Source: Cordylochernes scorpioides
Lineage: Eukaryota > Arthropoda > Arachnida > Pseudoscorpiones > Chernetidae
DNA: 64,000 bases
Direction of reading: 5' to 3'
NCBI GenBank assembly: GCA_030710605.1
Contig: CP092872.1
Span: 97,598,874-97,662,873, forward strand
Shown here: in pieces, positions 59,201 to 64,000 of the stretch
Numbering within the stretch: the first letter of the stretch is position 1
How the letters are laid out: every line of letters starts with the position of its first letter
Translations under genes and position numbers: made by a program
The notes under the pieces: generated by a model
What the model saw: only the letters and a program-made list of their open reading frames with translations
Databases searched by the model: none
Told to the model about the DNA's origin: nothing

Positions 59201-60888
59201 ACCTGATTTTGCCCATTAAGCTCTTCACTCATAACATTTATTAGTTTGGTTGATTCGGCTGGGATTACGACGCTTCTGCTAGCCACAACCTTTCCCATGG
59301 AAGCTGGTGAATTTAGTACATCTTTGGCCTCTTCCAATCTGATTTCGGCGCGTCCACAATCAATCACGGCATTTGATGCCTCTAGGAAATCCCATCCGAG
59401 GATAATACTTGGGTTACTATTAGGGAGGACGATAAACTCAAGCGGCTGTTCCAATCCATTGATGCTCAAGCTGATTGTGCATCGGCCGATCGATGTTACA
59501 TTCTTGCCATCAGCAACTTTCAGAGTCATTCCGCTATCTTTGAACATGGTCTTTTTTAATTGTCGTCTCAATCCATCAGAGATAACTGAAAAAGAGGAAC
59601 CTGAATCGACCAGAGCAGAAAATGCAATGTCATCAATGATGATTTCGACATAATTTTGTTGTAATTTAGCGGCTGTCGACGATGGAGGGTTTTTCACACC
59701 CGCGGCTTCCCCCTCGAAAGAAGACGCGACATTTAGTTTTTTTTCTAGATTGTAGCGGCGTGGGGATTGGCTTGTATGGCGGCCTGGGGAAATGGACTGG
59801 CGTCTTGGGGATCTTCCTCTGTTTGGATACGGCGATTGTCTGCGGTAGATTTGGCTTCTTATGGCTTGGTGGTTACCCATTTGAGGTTCTTGGGTGCTTG
59901 GTGCATGTCCTTCGAGTCTCTGCGTCCATTGTCGGCGTTCTCTACAATAGCGCTTAACATGGCCTGGGCGGCCGCAATTAAAGCATATTGGGATGTTGTC
60001 ATGCGTCCTCCATTCATCCGTTCTTCGTTGTGGTGGCGTCTGGCTATATATGGGTGTTTGGGTAGGGTACTGACGTCGTGGAACCTGGTTGAATGTACGT
60101 GTTTGGTTGGGGTACGACTGTCGTGGCGGAGGCCTTTGAATAGGCTTCGAAATTGCTGCTACGTGTTTTTCAATCTCTTCTCGGATAATTTCTTTCAGAG
60201 AAGATGGTTCAGGGGTAGTTGACTCCGGATTTAGTGCGCGATGAACTTCTTCACGCACGATGCGTCGGATTAAGTCTTCCATTGATTCAGAGTCTGCTGA
60301 ATCGATGGCGGCAACATTCGGTAGTCTGTCGAATACTACACGTTTATTTACACGTTTTTTATTTGAAGCCTCGATTTTTCGGCACCATTTGATGAACTCA
60401 TCGATAGTTGAGATGTCTAAAATGATTATTGACTGGTATATCTCCTCCGATATTCCTTTCGTCAAGTGTGCGACTATTTCATTTTCCATCATAGCCGGAT
60501 TCACTTCTCTGCACAGATGGAGAACATCTTGAATGTAGGAATCACAGGTCTCCTCCTTCCTCTGAGCTCGAGTTTTGAGGTTCTCTGCGAGCTGATCTTT
60601 TTGGGTGACATGATGTCCGAAATTCTGAGAAAACATTTTCACAAAAATATCCCATGAATTAATTTTCTCTTCAACATTTTCGTACCATCTGTGCGCTGTT
60701 CCTTGGAGGAAAAAATAAACATTTGCGAGGCACATTGAATCATCCCAGCAGTTGTAGCGAGCGACGCGATGGAATTCTTTCAACCATTTTTCTGGATTCT
60801 GGTTGCGTTCTCCAGTAAAAATAGAAGGGTTTCTAAAAGGTTGAAAGTGGTACTCACCCATTTTTGTCTGTGTCTCTTGCTTGATCAT
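56212..60888 (-). CDS. Gag-Pol polyprotein of the Ty3/gypsy element, single frame
   Basis: One uninterrupted frame; the first ATG is at 60888 (1558 residues), although the frame stays open up to a GTG at 60975. Counting from 60975: capsid-like Gag to about residue 300; a CCHC knuckle (CFNCGRPGHVKRYC) near 331-345; aspartic protease with ALVDSGSSFSVI near 453; RT with MPFGLCNAPATFERMM and YLDD near 880; RNase H with HTDASGYG near 1028; integrase zinc finger H-H-C-C near 1232-1275 and a DD35E core (Asp near 1302 and 1361, Glu near 1397). Gag and Pol are fused without a frameshift or stop. With identical LTRs this element may be active or very recently active. Confidence 0.95.
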   Translation of the reverse strand: MIKQETQTKMGEYHFQPFRNPSIFTGERNQNPEKWLKEFHRVARYNCWDDSMCLANVYFFLQGTAHRWYENVEEKINSWDIFVKMFSQNFGHHVTQKDQLAENLKTRAQRKEETCDSYIQDVLHLCREVNPAMMENEIVAHLTKGISEEIYQSIIILDISTIDEFIKWCRKIEASNKKRVNKRVVFDRLPNVAAIDSADSESMEDLIRRIVREEVHRALNPESTTPEPSSLKEIIREEIEKHVAAISKPIQRPPPRQSYPNQTRTFNQVPRRQYPTQTPIYSQTPPQRRTDEWRTHDNIPICFNCGRPGHVKRYCRERRQWTQRLEGHAPSTQEPQMGNHQAIRSQIYRRQSPYPNRGRSPRRQSISPGRHTSQSPRRYNLEKKLNVASSFEGEAAGVKNPPSSTAAKLQQNYVEIIIDDIAFSALVDSGSSFSVISDGLRRQLKKTMFKDSGMTLKVADGKNVTSIGRCTISLSINGLEQPLEFIVLPNSNPSIILGWDFLEASNAVIDCGRAEIRLEEAKDVLNSPASMGKVVASRSVVIPAESTKLINVMSEELNGQNQVIFEPSKKVLIGKGLTLPCALFRLSHNKGKLWIVNSSTTAQIVPKGMCLGKIQRVEENNLTAISECSEFNKEVKNASHADKSDFKFLQNLISHDLSEEQQSQILSILKRYEKIFDKNNEPVKQTSVTKHKIETRNHQPIKHRPYRVSPTERQAIQTEVDKMLDAGIIRHSESPWSSPVILVKKKDGNWRFCVDYRRLNKVTKKDVYPLPRIDDTLDSLKGAKFYSSMDLRSGYWQIEVDEADREKTAFITPDGLYEFLVMPFGLCNAPATFERMMDKILKGLKWTMALCYLDDIVVYSKSFNEHLHRLEIILQCLNKAELRLNPKKCIFGTKRIRVFGHLVDSKGIYPDPEKIEAIAKFPTPKSITDVRSFIGLCSYYRRFIENFAEKAAPLHEVLKKDNKFTWNSDQQDAFDSLKKALMSEPVLAYFEEQLPTELHTDASGYGIGAVLVQINDGKERPVGYASRTLSKAEKNYSTTERECLAAIWAINKFRPYLFGREFVIVTDHHALCWLSNLKDPTGRLARWALKLQEYNVTVVYKSGRKHQDADCLSRNPLQLESEEAYNDEYDDIPSITALTCFEAEQRKDPKINKLIDETERFGAESKGYEMLKGTLYKKNFDPLGNQHLLVIPKHLRLELLKSLHDAPTAGHLVFSKTYERVKNKYFWPGLLRDIRKYVAHCKECQRKKQSTQKPPGLLKAIPPATSPFQRVGMDLLGRFPKSDTGNKWIIVCTDYLTRFAVTKALPTGEAKEAAKFLMEDVVLKHGAPREIITDRGRVFQSKLIAELTNQCSSIHRFTTAYHSQTNGLTERLNKTLANMIAMYVSVEQKDWDVILPYVTFAYNTAKQDTTGFTPFKLIHGREAETTVDTLFPNPHEDLQEDYSQKIASRVEETRQLARLETLKAQEKDKARYDSKHEAMDYNVSDLVWIFIPIRKVGLSEKLMKRYFGPYRVTRKLSDVTFEVEPVDQPTRRRQTRDLVHVLRMKPYHDPEDQADLFK

Positions 60889-60979
60889 AGCAATGTTTTC
60901 TTCAGGTTCTAGTCCTTGTAGTCTTCGGCTTCTTCTAACGGCTTGGGCGTCGAGGGAATATTCCAGCTTCTCCACCAGT

Positions 60980-61160
60980 TGTCACGGTAGTGATAACGAG
61001 TATAACAAAAGTTTAAGTAAAAATAATTTATTTATAAAATGCCAACTATTTCTAAAAAATTATTTACAAGTAATAATATACAAGAATGGTAAGGGGTGAT
61101 GACTATGCAAATATTAATGATGATATACCACAGAATATTTAAAATAATTATTCAGTGACA
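60980..61160 (-). repeat. 5' LTR of the Ty3/gypsy element
   Basis: 181 bp, matching 55992-56172; it would carry the element's promoter. Confidence 0.93.
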
Positions 61161-62285
61161 ATATATATAAGTTTATAGAGAATTGTTTTAACAAATGTTC
61201 GTTAGACAAACCTTTACTCGGGTAAAACCCGGGCGAAGCCGGGTACGTCCGCTAGTGTGTTATAAATAATTTATGGCTAGACTAAGTATCTATACAGAAA
61301 TATTTTGTCAATTGAAATTTACAAAAATATATATTTGCATATATGCTGAAATAAAAAAGAACATGTTTAACAATGGTTATTATTCAATAGAAACTTGTCA
61401 ATTATCAAATATCTACAATAATCAAATCATAGGCAAACTTATATTTGAGCCCGTTTTAAGTAAGTAAAATATTCTTGATATATTCAGAAATAAATTGAAA
61501 CAAATTCTTTTTGTCAATGTGGAGTATGGTGTTAAAGAAAAAGATATACCTTTAATATCTTCACACGATGTATAGATCAAGCCCTTCATCCAATATATAT
61601 CGACATAAAATATTATTGTAAACTTTTAATTCCATACTTTGATCGATTGCCATAGCCAAGAACCCATCCAATTGTAACGCATATTTATTATTGTCTAATG
61701 CAGTATTAGAGATTTATAAAGCGGTATTAAAATGACAGAAGAACCGGCATTGTTTTACAATAATAAACCAAGCACAAGCCCCAGTGAGGACAACAAAAGG
61801 TTGACCTTTGTATGAAAAAGTGAAAGTTGTATAAGCTCACGATTTTTCTTTGTTTTAAAATTGAATCGATGTTGGTTCCATATGCTTAAATTGAATATTA
61901 CACCTTAGTTCTATATATATTTTTTATTGCTTAAAAAGGAACACAACAAAAAGAAAAAGAAACTACAATATTGCAAATTATTTGATAACTAACTAAGAAA
62001 AAAAAAAGAATAACATAAAAATGATGATGATAAAGAATTGAATATGTCTGCCAGAAAAATGCTTCTATGAATTAAAAAATAATAATAATTACAAACTCTA
62101 CATATAAACTTCAAACAACCTTAATTTGGAAAGAAATAAATCTTGCTTGCTAGTTTTATATCTTATATATGAGTAATTGCCTTATATTATAAATGGTTAT
62201 GTTCATGTCCACCTTCGAGACAGAAATTTAATTATAATATATTGGAAAAGGTTTCATAAACATATGGGAGAGTTATTGATGTTAA

Positions 62286-64000
62286 CATACGTGAGAGAAA
62301 TGTATGTGAATCATTGAATACGTTTATATCAACACATGTGAGAAATTCACTTCAATATATATTTGAAGAATTTTCATTAATATATGGGAGAGATATTTAT
62401 GTTAACACACGTGGAGGTAATTTATGTTAAATAAATATTTGAAGGCATTTATGTAAAAAACATGGGAGAAATTCACTTCACAATATATTTTAGAGGTTTC
62501 CATCAACAAAATATAGGAGAGAAAAATTGATGTTAAACCACGTGGGATAAATATATGTCAAATACAGTAGAACCTCCATGAGAGGACACCTCTCCATAAA
62601 GGACAGTTTTCATTTTTAAAATTATCATTTCTACTATTTAGTAATTCTCCGGTAAGAGGACACCTCTCCCTAAAGGACACTTTGGCTCTGCAATTTGGTG
62701 TCCTTTACAGGGAGGATATACTGTATATTGAAGAAATATATTTTAGAACCAATGGAAAAATCCATGTTAACATATAAAAGATAAAATTTCGTAAATAAAC
62801 GCAGGAAAAAATTCTACCAAAAGACGCGCGACAAGTTTATATCAACACACAGAGGAGTGAGGAATTGAATCAATGAACATAATAGGAGTTTATTTCAACA
62901 TATATTTAAACATTTATAATAGCACATTGCAAACTTCTTCAATTTGTATCAAATATTCGACTATTTAATCGACATTTATAATAGCACATTGCAAACTTCT
63001 TCAATTTGTATTAAATATTCGACTATTTCGAAAATTTAACTATAATTGATAACGAGCGTGTTACCAAGATTGATTCATCAAATAAGCCACCTAAGAGAAT
63101 TTTGATGACATTTAAATTCAGAATAAACTGACCTAACCTCATTATAAATAAGTTCTAGGAAATATTCCCTATCTTGTATGAATAGTAAAATAAAGGTATT
63201 TGCTATATTTTCGTAAAGAAATTAACAAAACCTAAATTCTTTAATATCACTATGCAACATATATTAAGATAAATAAAGAGAAACATCTATATCCTCAGTG
63301 TTAAACACTTTCAGGGTTTTAACCAATTTAATCAACACAAATCATACAAATATATGTAAATAATACAGGGCCCGAGTTGCATAATGAGGGTATAATTATT
63401 CAACCTCATTTATATTGAGAATAGAAGGACTTATTCCTAAAATAGTGAACTGAACATGAATAGATTTAAGAAGGCTTGGCGATGTGTTTATTTTGGGTTT
63501 GAACAATCACAGCGATGTCGACAATTTCATCGATCAGAACGTTACAAATATTTCCTATTTTGTCTATATATTATGAATTTAAATTTATTCTTAATAGTTA
63601 AGTTTAATGAAACTATGAGAAAAAATCAAATACAAGCTATATATGCTGAATAAACAGCACACAATAATTGAAGTATAATCTTCTAGATTAATTGACAAAA
63701 TTGCTGGGGGGGTTTCTCCACTAATTAGCAAATATTTCCAAAATCTTTTCATTTCTCTTATTTTGTAAAAATAGGCCCAAATTATTAAAAAGAATAGTGA
63801 TGAACATTTCCATATACACAAAACACACAGAAACGTCACTATTTCATAATTATTAATATTATATTTGAAAAAATGTATTTATGAAATATTTATACTCTTA
63901 ACGTATATTCACATTAAAATCAAAAAGGAATATCCTGACAACGTTCACTTGGACTTTTCCACATATATTTACTAGTAGCAGGCTCATTGCATTTCAGCAA
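62286..64000. other. AT-rich gene-free end of window
   Basis: Apart from the TIR element at 62573 and a decayed copy of the hammerhead-like family at about 63680-63735 (TCTAGATTAATTGACAAAAT, GCTGGGGGGGTTTC), nothing is recognisable. Confidence 0.4.
62573..62720. repeat. Short TIR element, ACAGTAGAACCTCC type
   Basis: Ends ATACAGTAGAACCTCC and GGAGGATATACTGTAT; the interior repeats AGAGGACACCTCTCC...AAAGGACA twice. The terminus resembles pogo/Tigger-type elements. A partial relative is at about 54165-54250. Confidence 0.6.

Larger units (their letters stand above)
55992..61160 (-). mobile_element. Intact Ty3/gypsy LTR retrotransposon, 5.17 kb
   Basis: The LTRs are 181 bp each (55992-56172 and 60980-61160), start TGTCAC and end GTGACA when read either way, and appear identical. 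Flanking ATAT (possibly ATATAT) on both sides fits a 4-6-bp target duplication in an AT run. A polypurine tract, GGAAGGGGGCAA, abuts the 3' LTR at 56173-56185 (minus strand). The sequence next to the 5' LTR (60979 downward) begins ACTGGTGGAGAAGC and should hold the primer site, but I cannot name the tRNA. No envelope-like frame is present. Confidence 0.95.
55421..61255 (+). mobile_element. Non-autonomous Helitron split by a Ty3/gypsy element
   Basis: Begins TCTATATATATAAAAATGAA. The 3' end has CCCGGGCGAAGCCGGG followed by ACGTCCGCTAG, with CTAG at 61252-61255 and T next. Without the retrotransposon it is about 660 bp. No Rep/helicase coding is seen. Confidence 0.7.
51050..62285. repeat. Segmental duplication, copy 2
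   Basis: Colinear with 44060-49868 once insertions are removed: a TIR element at 53771-54015, a palindrome-family element at 55204-55362, and the Helitron with Ty3/gypsy at 55421-61255. The far end (ATATTATAAATGGTTATGT near 62190) still matches copy 1 near 49800. Confidence 0.85.

Overview
The window looks like arthropod, most likely chelicerate (spider-like), nuclear DNA. The basis is a set of intron-containing cuticle-protein genes with a Rebers-Riddiford chitin-binding core ending in a chelicerate-style 'KTNEPGT..QDPAAVH' block, embedded in AT-rich DNA full of transposon debris. The assignment to spiders is an inference.

Host genes: five members of one cuticle-protein family are visible. 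(1) A 3'-partial gene at 1914-2255 (+) with a Gly-rich tail. (2) A complete gene at 14480-19936 (+). (3) A complete gene at 27806-29555 (-). (4) A complete gene at 44679-46472 (+). (5) A near-identical paralog at 51331-53011 (+) whose ATG has become AAG. The four with visible 5' ends share one architecture: a 4-codon exon 1 (M-x-S-K), exon 2 with the signal-peptide core and a His/Asp run, exon 3 with the chitin-binding core and a His-Gly tail, and both introns in phase 0. All four have a TATA box and a common upstream block built around CCCTAATA and ATGGTACCAAG. The proteins are probably secreted and could bind both chitin and metal ions. That would suit hardened cuticle, but the function is inferred.

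Layout: 1-4000 holds gene 1 between two tandem arrays, one in its intron and one overlapping its 3' UTR. 4000-14300 is repeats: a dispersed MITE family, a Ty3/gypsy relic, a 103-bp array with CRE palindromes, a Helitron and a SINE. 14300-20115 is gene 2, with two palindromes, TIR elements and a 35-bp minisatellite in its introns. 20100-27700 is repeats and SINEs. 27700-29700 is gene 3. 30340-41641 is a nested nest: a mariner-like element with 401-bp TIRs holding three non-LTR retrotransposon pieces. 44060-62285 is a segmental duplication carrying genes 4 and 5. After duplication one copy received a SINE, a Helitron end with a tRNA-like sequence and a 245-bp element; the other received a TIR element, a palindrome-family element and a Helitron that itself holds an intact Ty3/gypsy element with identical LTRs.

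Most notable: the 245-bp element and two relatives carry every conserved core nucleotide and all three helices of a hammerhead ribozyme. The three strands lie in permuted order, and one helix shows a compensatory change between copies. The 245-bp element has a perfect 14-bp target-site duplication and an empty site in the sister duplicate. Other strong observations are the start-codon loss in gene 5, the near-identity of cuticle exons whose introns share nothing, and exon-like units tandemly repeated in a 3' UTR.
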